From Scleromatobacter humisilvae (GTDB lineage Bacteria; Pseudomonadota; Gammaproteobacteria; Burkholderiales; Burkholderiaceae_C), in the NCBI RefSeq assembly GCF_023231945.1, contig NZ_JAJLJH010000010.1, positions 62,001 through 126,000 on the forward strand: 64,000 bases of DNA. The letters run 5' to 3'. Of the stretch, positions 34,305 through 44,320 are shown piece after piece. How positions within the stretch are numbered: the stretch's first letter is position 1; each line of letters begins with the position of its first letter. The position numbers were made by a program, and so were the translations under genes. The notes under the pieces are model-generated. The model saw nothing but the letters and a program-made list of their open reading frames with translations. It ran no database searches and was not told the DNA's origin.

Positions 34305-35090
34305 TCAGAACAGCTTGCCCAGCCGCACGGTGACGCCCGCAAAGACCTGCCAGCGCGGCGACGCGTCGTTCAGGCCGTGCGCGGCGCCGAAGTCGAACAC
34401 CGCCGCCGGCGACTGGTTCCAGCTGGCGGCCGCGAGGAACTGCGCGGTGTTGCCCACGCCGGACTGGTGCGTGCCGGAGAACTCGCCGGACACGCCCCAG
34501 GCATCGGTCAGCGTGCGCGAGAACGCCGCGGCCCAGCCGGCCTGCCAGGCGCTGGCGGGGCTCTGGCCGCCAACGTGCGTCTCGTTCAGGTTGATGTCGG
34601 TGTGCCAGGACGGCGCGAAGTCGCTGCTGAAGATGGCGTTGACGGTGGTGGCGTCGTGGCCGATGCCGATCGCCGACTTGGCGGTGGCGAAGGTCTCGCC
34701 GAGTTCGAGGCCCCAGGCCGTGGCGTCGCTGACCGCGAAGCGGCGCTTCAGGACGACCGAGGTATCGCCGCCACCGCTTTGCGCGTCGCCCGGCTCGGCC
34801 TGGCGCACCCACGCGTCGCCGCCGACGCGGATGCCCCAGTCCGGCGTGAACGCCAGCTTGAGCGCGTACGGCAGCGACGTGCGCGACATGCCGCGCGCCG
34901 GCCCGGCGGCGCGCAGGCCGCCGGCCTCGAGCTCGAGATAGCCGGGCGCGGACAGCTGCGCCGGCGTCGAGACGCTGGGCCGATAGGGCACGACGGCCGG
35001 GCCGCCGTCATCCGGCGCCGGCGTGTCGTCGGCATGGGCCGACACGGCGCAGGCCAGCAGCGTCGACGCGATCAGCAATGAAGTCTTCAT
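34305..35090 (-). CDS. Putative outer-membrane protein
   Basis: The 261-residue product has a signal peptide ([20 protein letters not shown], mature start DDTPAPDDGG) and a mature domain with alternating hydrophobic residues suggesting beta strands (PGYLELEAGGLRA, WGIRVGGDAWVRQ, WQVFAGVTVRLGKLF at the end). The C-terminal Phe is typical of outer-membrane barrels, and the length and pattern fit the phenol-degradation MetA-like/transporter-type barrel family, but that match is tentative. Its ATG overlaps the stop of the upstream GNAT as TGATG. Confidence 0.7.
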   Translation of the reverse strand: MKTSLLIASTLLACAVSAHADDTPAPDDGGPAVVPYRPSVSTPAQLSAPGYLELEAGGLRAAGPARGMSRTSLPYALKLAFTPDWGIRVGGDAWVRQAEPGDAQSGGGDTSVVLKRRFAVSDATAWGLELGETFATAKSAIGIGHDATTVNAIFSSDFAPSWHTDINLNETHVGGQSPASAWQAGWAAAFSRTLTDAWGVSGEFSGTHQSGVGNTAQFLAAASWNQSPAAVFDFGAAHGLNDASPRWQVFAGVTVRLGKLF

Positions 35091-35563
35091 CAGAGGATCT
35101 TTCGCAGCGTGAGACTGGTGGGTTCGAAGCCGAGCGACTCGTAGAGCCGGCGCGCGCCGTGGTTGTGGCCGAACACGTGCAGGCCCAGGTGATGGACGCC
35201 GCCCTCGCGCGCGACGCGCTCGAGCTCGACGAAGGCCGCGCGCGCGTGCCCGCGCCGGCGCGCCGCGTCGTCGATCGTGATGTTGTAGACCCAGGCCTCG
35301 CGCAGGCCCGCCTTGTCCGCCTCGGCCCACCACAGCATGCCCACGCGCCGGTCGCTCTCGACGTCGTGCAGGTGCACGAAGAACTGGCCCGGCGTCAGCA
35401 CGCCCTCGGGCAGCAGCGCGGCGTGCGCGTCCTTCGACTTCTCGATGGACTCGGCCAGCGTCCAGCGTCCGTCCTCGACGTTGGTCAGCGCGAACGACGG
35501 GATCGCCTCGATGAGCCAGGCCTGAAAGTCGGCCTCGCCGAACGGGACGAAGCGGATCGTCAT
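35090..35563 (-). CDS. GNAT family N-acetyltransferase
   Basis: The 157-residue product has [19 protein letters not shown] at the start, [13 protein letters not shown], the acetyl-CoA loop region [20 protein letters not shown] and [18 protein letters not shown]. The acceptor is unknown. Its start overlaps the stop of the YbjQ gene as ATGA and its stop overlaps the next start as TGATG, so YbjQ, GNAT and the outer-membrane-like gene form one translationally linked string. Confidence 0.85.
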   Translation of the reverse strand: MTIRFVPFGEADFQAWLIEAIPSFALTNVEDGRWTLAESIEKSKDAHAALLPEGVLTPGQFFVHLHDVESDRRVGMLWWAEADKAGLREAWVYNITIDDAARRRGHARAAFVELERVAREGGVHHLGLHVFGHNHGARRLYESLGFEPTSLTLRKIL

Positions 35564-35886
35564 GCGCTGTGCGAGGGCTCGACCACGACGGCCGTGCCGT
35601 AGCAGAGCACCTCGGTCAGGCCCGCCATCACCTCGGTGGCGTCGTAGCGCATGCCGACGATGGCGTTGGCGCCCAGGCTGCGCGCGTGCTCGCACATCTG
35701 GTCGTAGGTCATGCCGCGCGCCTGTTCGCACAGCTGCGTGTAGATCGTGATGTTGCCGCCGAAGATCGTTTGCAGGCCGCCCAGGAAGTTGCCCACGATC
35801 GAGCGCGAGCGCACCGTGATGCCGCGCACCACGCCGAGGTTGCGCACGATGCGATGGCCCGGCAGATCGAATGCCGTCGTCACCAT
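35560..35886 (-). CDS. YbjQ/DUF74 family protein
   Basis: The 108-residue product shows the YbjQ pattern: [20 protein letters not shown], an internal [14 protein letters not shown], then [20 protein letters not shown] and [11 protein letters not shown]. Members form a pentameric dodecin-like ring in structures and are sometimes called heavy-metal-binding; their role is unknown. ATG 35886 gives the usual family N-terminus. An alternative GTG at 35934, overlapping the DUF1161 stop as GTGA, would add 16 residues; coupling favours it, homology favours 35886. Confidence 0.85.
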   Translation of the reverse strand: MVTTAFDLPGHRIVRNLGVVRGITVRSRSIVGNFLGGLQTIFGGNITIYTQLCEQARGMTYDQMCEHARSLGANAIVGMRYDATEVMAGLTEVLCYGTAVVVEPSHSA

Positions 35887-35930
35887 CGAGTTCTGGAAGG
35901 CGCCGTGGCGCAGGCTGCCCGTGGCCACGC

Positions 35931-36161
35931 TCACTTCTTCGCGTAGGTGATCTTCTTGGCGCCGCCTTCGCAGGTGCCCACGACCTTCGCGTCGCCGGCC
36001 TTGTCGGCGTCGACGATGTCCAGCGTGTAGCCGGCGATCTTCTTGGCATCGAGCTTGGCGGCGATCTCGGTCTTCAGCTCCTCGCACGGCTTGCCGGCGG
36101 CGAAGGTGGACGAGCCGGCAAGCGCGAGCGCGGCGGCGATCAGGGCCGTGGTGGTCTTCAT
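35931..36161 (-). CDS. DUF1161 family exported protein
   Basis: The 76-residue product has a signal peptide ([21 protein letters not shown]) and a short mature domain with two cysteines ([34 protein letters not shown]) that probably form a disulfide. This fits DUF1161, a small periplasmic family of unknown role. It is the first gene of the minus-strand run that continues with YbjQ and GNAT. Confidence 0.85.
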   Translation of the reverse strand: MKTTTALIAAALALAGSSTFAAGKPCEELKTEIAAKLDAKKIAGYTLDIVDADKAGDAKVVGTCEGGAKKITYAKK

Positions 36162-36242
36162 GCGAGAGCTCCCGTCGTTGTGAAGGACAGCTGCGACTTT
36201 AGCGCGGCAAGCCGGGCGCGCAGCGCGCCAATTCAGGGGATT

Positions 36243-38336
36243 TCAGATCCCCAGCGGATCGACGTCGATCGCCCAGCGCACGATCCCGCGGTGTGCGTTC
36301 TTCAGCGCCGGCAGCTCCGGCGTGAACAGGGCCAGCAGGCGCTGCAGCGTCGCCCTCGACGCGCACTCGATCAGCATCTGGCGCCGCTCGAAGCCCGCCA
36401 CCTTGGCCACCGACGGCGGCACCGGCGCGTAGAACATGACGTCGGCGGACTCGGGGTACGACTTCGCCAGGTCGCGCGCCGCGCGCAGGAAGGCCTCGGC
36501 GACGTCCTCGGTCTTCGCCTCGGCGCGCAGCAGCGCCAAGTGCGAGTACGGCGGCAGGCCGGCGGATTCGCGCTCGGCCAGCTGCGTCGTCGCGAAGGCG
36601 GCGAAGTCGTGCTTCTTCAGCGCCTCGAACAGCGCGTGGCCGGGGTTGTAGGTCTGCACCCACATCTCGCTGCCGCGCGCGATGTCCGCGTCGCGTCCCG
36701 CGCGCCCGCCCGCCTGCATCAGCAGCGCGAACAGCCGCTCGGGCGCGCGGAAATCGGCGGCGAACAGCGCGCTGTCCGGATTGACCGCCGCCACCAGCGT
36801 GACGCGGCGGAAGTCGTGGCCCTTGGTCACCATCTGCGTGCCCACCAGCACGTCGACGTCCCCGGCGTGCACCGACGCGAGCTGCGACTCCAGCGTGCCC
36901 TTGGCGCGCGTCGTGTCCGCGTCGATGCGCAGCACGCGCGCGCCGGGCAGCAGCTCGGCGACCTGCTCCTCCAGCCGCTCGGTGCCCCGGCCCATCGGCT
37001 CGATGTCGAGGTTGCCGCAGTCGGGACAGGCGCGCGGCACCGGCTCCTGCGTGCCGCAGTGATGGCAACGCAGGATGCGCTCGCCCTTGTGGAACACGCG
37101 GAACGAGCTGCAATGCGGGCAGCCGCTCTTCCACGTGCACGCCGGGCAGTGCAGCACTGGCGCGAAGCCGCGGCGGTTCAGGAACAGCAGCGTCTGCTCG
37201 CCGCGCGCGACGCGCTTCTGGATGGCGTCGACCAGCTGCGGCGCAAGCGCCTGCGGTGGCGAGCGTGGCGCGGGGCGCGGCACGGTGGCCATGTCCAGCA
37301 GGCGCACCGCCGGCAGCGCGCCGCGGCCGACGCGCTCGGTCAGCGTCACCTGCTTGTAGCGGCCGGTCTGCGCGTGCGACCAGGTCTCCAGCGACGGCGT
37401 CGCCGAGCCGAGCAGCACCGGCACGCGCGCCAGGTGGCCGCGGTAGACCGCCAGGTCGCGCGCCGAGTAGCGCGCGCCGTCCTGCTGCTTGTACGACGGG
37501 TCGTGCTCCTCGTCGACGACGATCAGCCCCAGCCGCGGCAGCGACGCGAACACCGCCAGCCGCGTGCCGAGCACGAGGTCGGCCTCGCCGAGATGCGCCG
37601 ACAGCCAGTGCTGCAGCCGCTGCGCCGGCGTCAGCGCGCTGTGCAGCGAGACCAGGCGCCGGCCCGGGAAGCGCGCCGCGAAACGCTGTTCGAGCTGCGG
37701 GGTCAGGTTGATCTCGGGCACCAGCACCAGCGCCTGCTTGCCGGCCGCGAGCGCCTGTTCGGCCAGCCGCAGGTAGACCTCGGTCTTGCCGCTGCCGGTG
37801 ACGCCGAACAGCAGCGTCGGCGGCGGCGCCGGCGCGGCGGCCCAGGCGGCGAGCGTGTCCATCGCGGCGGCCTGTTCCGGCGTCAGCGACGGCCGCTGCG
37901 CCGGTTCGCCGGCCGCCTCGGGGATCAGGTGGTCGCGCTTCTTCTTGATCCGCTTGGCCAGTCCCGTGTTGTCGAGCTTGCGCAATTCGGGCGGCAGGAC
38001 GGCCAGCGCGACCTCGCCCAGGCTGCGCTGGTAATAGCGCGCGGTGAATTCCACCAGCGCCCGCCAGTCGGCCGGCAGCGGCGGCAGCGCGTCCAGGGCC
38101 TCGATCACCGGTCGAAGCACCAGCGGCGCGCGCTCCTCGCCCTCCGGCACCGGCTCGGAGGCCGCCGCATCGAGGGCGGCGAAGTCCGCGTCCCACACCA
38201 GCCCGGTGACCTCGCGCCGACCCAACGGAACGCGCGCCAACGTCCCGGGCACGAGCGGCTGCTCACTTGCATACGTGAGCAGCGAGCTCATGGCCGCGTA
38301 TTGCGGCGCATCGATCGCGACGGCGACGCGCGTCAA
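36243..38336 (-). CDS. priA: Primosomal protein N' (replication restart helicase PriA)
   Basis: The 697-residue helicase has an N-terminal 3'-DNA-binding domain, a winged-helix linker and an SF2 helicase core: Walker A GVTGSGKTEVYLR, Walker B VVDEEHDPSYKQ, SATPSLET. The zinc-binding region inserted in the helicase lobe shows CPAC, CPHC, CHHC and CPDC, and motif VI-like LMQAGGRAGRD follows. PriA recognises stalled forks and loads the replisome. GGGGAT-ttcag-ATCCCC overlaps the stop codon. The 378-bp gap upstream toward hemE carries DnaA-box-like sequences. Confidence 0.96.
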   Translation of the reverse strand: MTRVAVAIDAPQYAAMSSLLTYASEQPLVPGTLARVPLGRREVTGLVWDADFAALDAAASEPVPEGEERAPLVLRPVIEALDALPPLPADWRALVEFTARYYQRSLGEVALAVLPPELRKLDNTGLAKRIKKKRDHLIPEAAGEPAQRPSLTPEQAAAMDTLAAWAAAPAPPPTLLFGVTGSGKTEVYLRLAEQALAAGKQALVLVPEINLTPQLEQRFAARFPGRRLVSLHSALTPAQRLQHWLSAHLGEADLVLGTRLAVFASLPRLGLIVVDEEHDPSYKQQDGARYSARDLAVYRGHLARVPVLLGSATPSLETWSHAQTGRYKQVTLTERVGRGALPAVRLLDMATVPRPAPRSPPQALAPQLVDAIQKRVARGEQTLLFLNRRGFAPVLHCPACTWKSGCPHCSSFRVFHKGERILRCHHCGTQEPVPRACPDCGNLDIEPMGRGTERLEEQVAELLPGARVLRIDADTTRAKGTLESQLASVHAGDVDVLVGTQMVTKGHDFRRVTLVAAVNPDSALFAADFRAPERLFALLMQAGGRAGRDADIARGSEMWVQTYNPGHALFEALKKHDFAAFATTQLAERESAGLPPYSHLALLRAEAKTEDVAEAFLRAARDLAKSYPESADVMFYAPVPPSVAKVAGFERRQMLIECASRATLQRLLALFTPELPALKNAHRGIVRWAIDVDPLGI

Positions 38337-38378
38337 TCCAGCCGCCCCACGTCGATGTCGACTTGAGTCACGAAGTTG

Positions 38379-38644
38379 TCAAATTTGTGAGCTGCGAGCC
38401 GTAAGCTCATGATCCGTAAGCGTTTTTGAAGTCGCCCACAGTTTCTGTGGATAACTTTGTGGGAAAGCTGGCAGAAGCGTCGCCAAATGCTTGATTCATC
38501 GTGCCCGGCCCTTGATCGCTCAAATTTGATGCATCGTCGAAAAAATCAGATGAATCAATGACTTGGCACCACTCTGCGAGCGCTCCGGCGGATGCCGGGT
38601 ACCCCCGGGGGCAATGCTTATCGGGCGCTGAATATTGGGGATAA
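38379..38644. promoter_or_regulatory. AT-richer priA-hemE intergenic region with DnaA-box-like motifs
   Basis: This 378-bp gap (38337-38714) has no convincing gene. It contains TGTGGATAA (38446-38454), a perfect DnaA box in reverse orientation, overlapped by the palindrome CCACAG-ttt-CTGTGG; TGGGGATAA (38636-38644), one mismatch from a box; two TCAAATTTG copies (38379-38387, 38520-38528); TGAGCT...AGCTCA arms (about 38388-38409); and a 10-bp inverted repeat noted separately. It is clearly less GC-rich than the rest of the window. DnaA-dependent regulation of hemE or priA, or a replication-related site, are both possible. Confidence 0.5.
38491..38558. repeat. 10-bp inverted repeat with 48-bp spacer
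   Basis: TTGATTCATC (38491-38500) pairs perfectly with GATGAATCAA (38549-38558). The palindrome TCAAATTTGA and an A-rich run lie between the arms. Confidence 0.7.
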
Positions 38645-38714
38645 GTCAACACCTGAGTGCTCACTTACCGGACAAAACGCATCATCGCTGCGTTTCCCGG
38701 TTGTAAGTGGTCTC

Positions 38715-39782
38715 CTACAAAACCTGTAGTCGGCGCGAATACCCATGGACGGCCTCGACAAGCGCCGCGACATGTTCGGGCGGCGTGAACTGGCTGATGC
38801 CGTGGCCGAGGTTGAAGATGTGGCCAGGGCCCTTGCCGAAACTGTCCAGCGCGGCGCGGGCCTCGGCCTGCACGGCCTCGGGCGGCGCGAACAGGGCCAT
38901 CGGATCGAGGTTGCCCTGCAGCGCGACGCGGTCGCCCACGCGCCGGCGCGCGGCGCCCAGGTCGGTCGTCCAGTCGAGGCCGACGACGTCCGGGCCGATG
39001 TCGGCGACGGCCTCCAGCCACTGGCCGCCGCCCTTGGTGAAGACGATCGCGGGGATGCGCTGGCCGTCCTTCTCGCGCTGCAGGCCGGCCAGCACGCGCT
39101 GCGTGTAGGCCAGCGAGAACGTGCGGAAGGCGGCGTCGGCCAGCACGCCGCCCCAGCTGTCGAACACCATCACGGCCTGCGCGCCGGCGTCGATCTGCGC
39201 GTTCAGGTAGGCGGCGACGGCATCGGCGTTGATCGCGAGGATGCGGTGCATCAGGTCGGGCCGCGCGTACATCAGCGTCTTGACGGCACGGTAGTCGTCG
39301 GAGCCGGCGCCTTCGACCATGTAGCAGGCGAGCGTCCACGGGCTGCCCGAGAAGCCGATCAGCGGCACGCGGCCGTCCAGCGCCTTGCGGATCGACGTGA
39401 CCGCGTCGAAGACGTAGCGCAGCTTGGCCATGTCCGGCACCGCGAGCCGGTCGACGGCGGCCTCGTCGCGCACGTTGGTCGCGAAGCGCGGGCCCTCGCC
39501 CTCGGCGAACGACAGGCCCAGGCCCATCGCGTCGGGCACGGTGAGGATGTCCGAGAACAGGATCGCGGCATCCAGCGGGAAGCGCTCCAGCGGCTGCAGC
39601 GTCACCTCGGTCGCGTAGTCGACGTTGGTGGCCAGGCCCATGAAGCTGCCGGCGCGCGCGCGCGTGGCCTTGTACTCGGGCAGGTAGCGGCCGGCCTGGC
39701 GCATCAGCCAGATCGGCGTGTAGTCGGTCGGCTGGCGCAGGCAGGCGCGCAGGAAGGTGTCGTTTCGCAGGGGAGGCCACAT
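38715..39782 (-). CDS. hemE: Uroporphyrinogen decarboxylase
   Basis: The 355-residue TIM-barrel enzyme converts uroporphyrinogen III to coproporphyrinogen III in haem synthesis. Signature 1 [15 protein letters not shown] is near residues 23-37, the catalytic Asp lies in [13 protein letters not shown], and signature 2 [16 protein letters not shown] is around 144-159. [12 protein letters not shown] near the C-terminus completes the active site. It is followed by the DnaA-box-containing gap and then priA on the same strand. Confidence 0.97.
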   Translation of the reverse strand: MWPPLRNDTFLRACLRQPTDYTPIWLMRQAGRYLPEYKATRARAGSFMGLATNVDYATEVTLQPLERFPLDAAILFSDILTVPDAMGLGLSFAEGEGPRFATNVRDEAAVDRLAVPDMAKLRYVFDAVTSIRKALDGRVPLIGFSGSPWTLACYMVEGAGSDDYRAVKTLMYARPDLMHRILAINADAVAAYLNAQIDAGAQAVMVFDSWGGVLADAAFRTFSLAYTQRVLAGLQREKDGQRIPAIVFTKGGGQWLEAVADIGPDVVGLDWTTDLGAARRRVGDRVALQGNLDPMALFAPPEAVQAEARAALDSFGKGPGHIFNLGHGISQFTPPEHVAALVEAVHGYSRRLQVL

Positions 39783-39813
39783 GCGGTGAATTATCCCCGC
39801 CCGCGGGCTCCGG

Positions 39814-40590
39814 TCAGATCGGCTTCAACGGACCGCGGAACTTCTCCTTCAGCGGCTTGCCGGGCAGCGGCGGGATCTCCACCTCCGGCGCGTCGTCGGC
39901 GGGCACCGGCAGGCGCGACAGCAGGTTGGCGATCAGCTTCAGGCGGCCGGCCTTCTGGTCGTTGAAGTCCACCAGCGTCCAGGGCGCCCACTTCGTGTGG
40001 GTCGCCTCCAGCATGCGGTCGCGGGCGCGGCCGTACTCGTCGTACTTGGCCCGCGCCTGCAGGTCCACCGGCGACAGTTTCCACTGCTTCAGCGGGTCGT
40101 CCTGGCGGTCGGCGAAGCGCTGCTCCTGCTCGGCCTGGTCGACCGTGAGCCAGTACTTGAACAGGCGGATGCCGTCGTCGACGAGCATCTTCTCGAAGAC
40201 GGGCGCGGCCTTCAGGAACGCGTCGGTCTGGGCCGGCGTGCAGAAGCCCATCACCGCCTCGACGCCGGCGCGGTTGTACCAGCTGCGGTCGAACAGCGTC
40301 ATCTCGCCCGCGCCGGGGAGGTAGGCGACGTAGCGCTGGAAATACCACTGGCCCTTCTCGCGGTCGGTCGGCACGCCGAGGGCGGCGATGTGGCACTGGC
40401 GCGTGTTGAGCTTCTCGGAGACCGCCTTGATCACGCCGCCCTTGCCCGCCGTGTCGCGGCCCTCGAACAGCACGACGACGCGCTCGCCCTTGTCCTGGAG
40501 CACGCGCATCACGCCGTTGAGGGCGACCTGCATCGGGACCAGCTCGTCTTCGTAGCTCGCGCCGTGCTTCTGCTTCTTGTCCTTGCTCAT
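39814..40590 (-). CDS. ppk2: Polyphosphate kinase 2 family protein
   Basis: The 258-residue product has the PPK2 core: Walker [12 protein letters not shown] at residues 42-52, a lid region with [16 protein letters not shown], and Walker [13 protein letters not shown]. Single-domain PPK2 enzymes use polyphosphate to phosphorylate nucleoside mono- or diphosphates; the length and wording fit class I (NDP-specific), but the class cannot be proved from motifs alone. It lies 31 bp upstream of hemE on the same strand and 60 bp after the Pro-Ala-Met repeat gene. Confidence 0.93.
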   Translation of the reverse strand: MSKDKKQKHGASYEDELVPMQVALNGVMRVLQDKGERVVVLFEGRDTAGKGGVIKAVSEKLNTRQCHIAALGVPTDREKGQWYFQRYVAYLPGAGEMTLFDRSWYNRAGVEAVMGFCTPAQTDAFLKAAPVFEKMLVDDGIRLFKYWLTVDQAEQEQRFADRQDDPLKQWKLSPVDLQARAKYDEYGRARDRMLEATHTKWAPWTLVDFNDQKAGRLKLIANLLSRLPVPADDAPEVEIPPLPGKPLKEKFRGPLKPI

Positions 40591-40650
40591 GTCCGGATGA
40601 TGCGCTGGTTCGGGAATCCCCGACGGGCAACCGGCAGGCCTTGCACGCGA

Positions 40651-41865
40651 TCAGAACGCCGGCACGGCTGGCAGCGGGGGCATCGCCGGCGTGGCGGGCA
40701 TGGCCGGCATCGGCGGCATGGCGGGCATCGCCGGCATGGCGGGCAGCGCGGGCATGGCGGGAACCGCCGGCGTCGCGGGCAGCGCGGGCAACGCGGGTGT
40801 CGCGGGCATCGCGGGCATCGCGGGCATGGCCGGCATCGCGGGCATCGCCGGCAGGGGCGGCATCGCCGGCATGGCGGGCATGGCCGGCATGTCGGGCAGC
40901 GCCGGCATCGCGGGCAGGGCTGGCAGCGCAGGCAGGCCGTCCATCGCGGGCATCGCCGGAGTGGCCGGCATGGCGGGCACGGCGGGCATCGCGGGCAGGG
41001 CCGGCATCGCGGGCATCGCCGGCATGGCGGGCATCGCGGGCATGGCCGGAAGCGCGGGCAGCGCCGGCAGCGCGGGCATCGCCGGCAAGGCGGGCGTGGC
41101 CGGGAGCGCGGGCAGCGCCGGCATCGCGGGCATTGCCGGCATCTCGGGCAGGGCGGGCATCGCGGGCATGGCCGGCAGGTCGGGCAGGGCGGGCATCGCC
41201 GGAAGCGCCGGCGTGCCGGGGATCGCGGGGATGGCCGGATCCACGGCCTGGCGGATGCAGTTCGTGCACGCGCACGGCACCGCCGGCAGGCCGGTGGGCG
41301 TGACGCTTGAGAACTCGTTGCCGAGATCCTTGGCGGCGTTGGCCGCGGCGGCCTCGGCCGGACCGGCGGCGGCGTCGGCGGCCGCGGTCGCCTGCGCCTG
41401 GGCGTCGGCGAGCGCCTGCTGCGCCTGTGCCGCCTGGGCCTGCGCCTGCTGGGCCGCCGCCGCGGCCGCAGCCTGGGCTTGCTGGGCGTCCTGCTGGGCC
41501 TGCTGCGCGGCCTGCTGGGCCTCGGCCTGCGCCTGCTGGGCGGCGGCGCTCGCGTCGGCCTGGGCCTGATCGGCCGCCTGCTGCGCGGCCGCCTGGGCCT
41601 GTTGCGCCTGCGCCTGCGCGTCGGCCACCGCCTGCTGCGCCGCGGCCTGGGCCGCCTGCGCCTGTTGCTGGGCCTGCGCGGCCTCGGCCTGCGCCTGCGC
41701 GACCGCCTGCTGCGCCTCGGCCCCCGCGGCGGCCTCGGCCTGCGACTGCAACGCCGCCGCCTTGGCGGCCGCGTCGGCGGCGGGTGCCGCGAGCTGCTGC
41801 AGCTGCTGCGTGGCGGCGGGTTCGGCGCCGGCGATGGCGTCGCCCAGGGGTCCACCCATGCTCAT
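40651..41865 (-). CDS. Ala/Gln coiled-coil plus Pro-Ala-Met triplet-repeat protein, unknown function
   Basis: This 404-residue protein has no recognised domain. Residues ~15-180 are almost wholly Ala and Gln in heptad-like order (AQAQAEAAQAQQQAQAAQAA and similar), suggesting a very long coiled coil. A short spacer (NEFSSVTPTGLPAVP) leads to PCACTNCIRQAVDP (Cys near residues 197-202), then about 195 residues of three-residue units, mostly PAM, PAL, PAT and PAI, running to the end. Such an array should form an extended polyproline-II-like rod rich in Met. No signal peptide. The start at 41865 overlaps the upstream gene stop as ATGA, supporting this frame over the Gly-Ala-rich frame on the other strand. 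Relatives with a PAAR-like or secretion-associated role are conceivable but unproven. Confidence 0.72.
   Translation of the reverse strand: MSMGGPLGDAIAGAEPAATQQLQQLAAPAADAAAKAAALQSQAEAAAGAEAQQAVAQAQAEAAQAQQQAQAAQAAAQQAVADAQAQAQQAQAAAQQAADQAQADASAAAQQAQAEAQQAAQQAQQDAQQAQAAAAAAAQQAQAQAAQAQQALADAQAQATAAADAAAGPAEAAAANAAKDLGNEFSSVTPTGLPAVPCACTNCIRQAVDPAIPAIPGTPALPAMPALPDLPAMPAMPALPEMPAMPAMPALPALPATPALPAMPALPALPALPAMPAMPAMPAMPAMPALPAMPAVPAMPATPAMPAMDGLPALPALPAMPALPDMPAMPAMPAMPPLPAMPAMPAMPAMPAMPATPALPALPATPAVPAMPALPAMPAMPAMPPMPAMPATPAMPPLPAVPAF
40655..41245 (-). repeat. Degenerate 9-bp tandem repeat array encoding Pro-Ala-Met units
   Basis: Near-perfect 9-bp units, read on the plus strand as GGCATCGCC/GGCATGGCG/GGCAGCGCG variants, run for about 590 bp. 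Third-position variation keeps the minus-strand product as PAx triplets. Arrays of this kind change length by slippage and recombination. Confidence 0.85.
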
Positions 41866-42230
41866 GCGGCACTCCTGGGCGCGCCGCCGGACAGCGTGCG
41901 AAACACCAGCCGCGAGAAGTTGGCCAGCGCCTTCGCCTTCTCGATGGCCTTCATGCGCTTGTCGTTGAGGATCTGCGCGATCGCCGGGATGCGGGTGTCG
42001 AACTCCTCGCCCATCAGCCACGCCGTGTAGACGAAGGTGGCCGCGGAGTGTTCATCGGTCAGGCCGTAGTGCTGCGCCTTGGCCGCCTGGCGATGGAACG
42101 CGCCGACGACGCTGGCGAAGTCCATCTTCGCGGCCTGCTCCGGATGGTTGCGGCGAATGATCGCGATCAGGCGAGCATCGAACGAGTCACGGCCCAACTG
42201 CTTCCATTGTTCGCTGGAAATCTGGTTCAT
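41862..42230 (-). CDS. Small helical protein upstream of the triplet-repeat gene
   Basis: The 122-residue product is predicted mostly helical: MNQISSEQWKQLGRDSFDAR, IIRRNHPEQAAKM, AAKAQHYGLTDEHSAATFVY, TAWLMGEEFDTRIPAIAQIL and KAIEKAKALANFSRLVF. This arrangement (LGRDxF, HP, YGL-x-E, F-x-x-x-x-P-x-x-x-x-IL) recalls short proteins found next to PAAR- and VgrG-type secretion modules, but no such genes are present here and the link is only a resemblance. GGTGGAG precedes the ATG. Translation is coupled to the triplet-repeat gene by ATGA, so the two probably act together. Confidence 0.75.
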   Translation of the reverse strand: MNQISSEQWKQLGRDSFDARLIAIIRRNHPEQAAKMDFASVVGAFHRQAAKAQHYGLTDEHSAATFVYTAWLMGEEFDTRIPAIAQILNDKRMKAIEKAKALANFSRLVFRTLSGGAPRSAA

Positions 42231-42327
42231 CGACGTCTCCACCTCGGCGGTTCGTCGCATTGTGTCGTGCGACAGCGACCGCGCCTATCCCCGTTTTCTT
42301 GGAGGCGAGCCGCTCGCGCCGGGCGTG

Positions 42328-42360
42328 AAAAAGCCCGCGCACGTTGCCGTGGGCGGGCTT
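42328..42360 (-). terminator. Rho-independent terminator of the atp operon
   Basis: On the minus strand AAGCCCGC ... GCGGGCTT with an inner CACG-gcaa-CGTG is followed by U residues; it lies 22 nt after the atpC stop. Confidence 0.85.
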
Positions 42361-42381
42361 GTCGGGGCGGATCGCCGACGA

Positions 42382-42807
42382 TCAGTGACCGGCCTGGTCG
42401 CGGAAGCGGCGGATCGCCGACAGCTGCGCCGCGAACACGGCCAGCTCGCTCTGCGCCTTGGCGACGTCGAAGTCCGTCTTGGCGTTGGACAGCTTGGCCT
42501 CGGCCGCCTTCTTGGCCTCGGCGGCCTTGGCTTCGTCGAGATCCTTGCCGCGGATCGCGGTGTCGGCCAGCACGGTGACGCGATCCGGCTGCACCTCGAG
42601 GATGCCGCCGGCGACGAACACGAATTCCTCGGCACCGTCGCTCGCGCGCTTGATGCGCACGGCGCCCGGCTTGATGCGCGTGATTAGCGGCGTGTGGCGC
42701 GGCATGATGCCGAGCTCGCCGTTCTCGCCCGGCAGCGCGACGAAGCTCGCCTCGCCCGAGAAGATCTGCTCTTCGGCGGAGACGACGTCGACGTGAATGG
42801 TTGCCAT
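42382..42807 (-). CDS. atpC: ATP synthase F1 subunit epsilon
   Basis: The 141-residue product has the N-terminal beta-sandwich ([41 protein letters not shown]) and the C-terminal helical hairpin ([20 protein letters not shown]). It connects gamma to the c-ring and can inhibit ATP hydrolysis. Last gene of the atp operon, 73 bp after atpD and before the terminator. Confidence 0.97.
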   Translation of the reverse strand: MATIHVDVVSAEEQIFSGEASFVALPGENGELGIMPRHTPLITRIKPGAVRIKRASDGAEEFVFVAGGILEVQPDRVTVLADTAIRGKDLDEAKAAEAKKAAEAKLSNAKTDFDVAKAQSELAVFAAQLSAIRRFRDQAGH

Positions 42808-42880
42808 GTGAGTTCCGTTTCGATGAGGGAGAAGTGATGCAGGGCGTCAGCCGCCGATGCGACTCGGCGGCCGGGGCGCC

Positions 42881-44320
<1,440 letters not shown>

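Noticed and set aside
38407-38664. 85-codon frame on the minus strand in the priA-hemE gap
   Set aside because: Codon use is unlike neighbours and it lies across the DnaA boxes and inverted repeats; no family or ribosome-binding site.
40655-41245. Tandem 9-bp repeats considered as a CRISPR-like array
   Set aside because: There are no spacers and the units code for Pro-Ala-x triplets in frame.
40691-41569. Collagen-like Gly-Ala-X open frame on the plus strand over the triplet-repeat array
   Set aside because: It resembles PE-PGRS or collagen repeats, but lacks a ribosome-binding site and coupling, while the minus frame starts with an ATGA overlap and continues through the Ala/Gln coil. The strand should still be verified.
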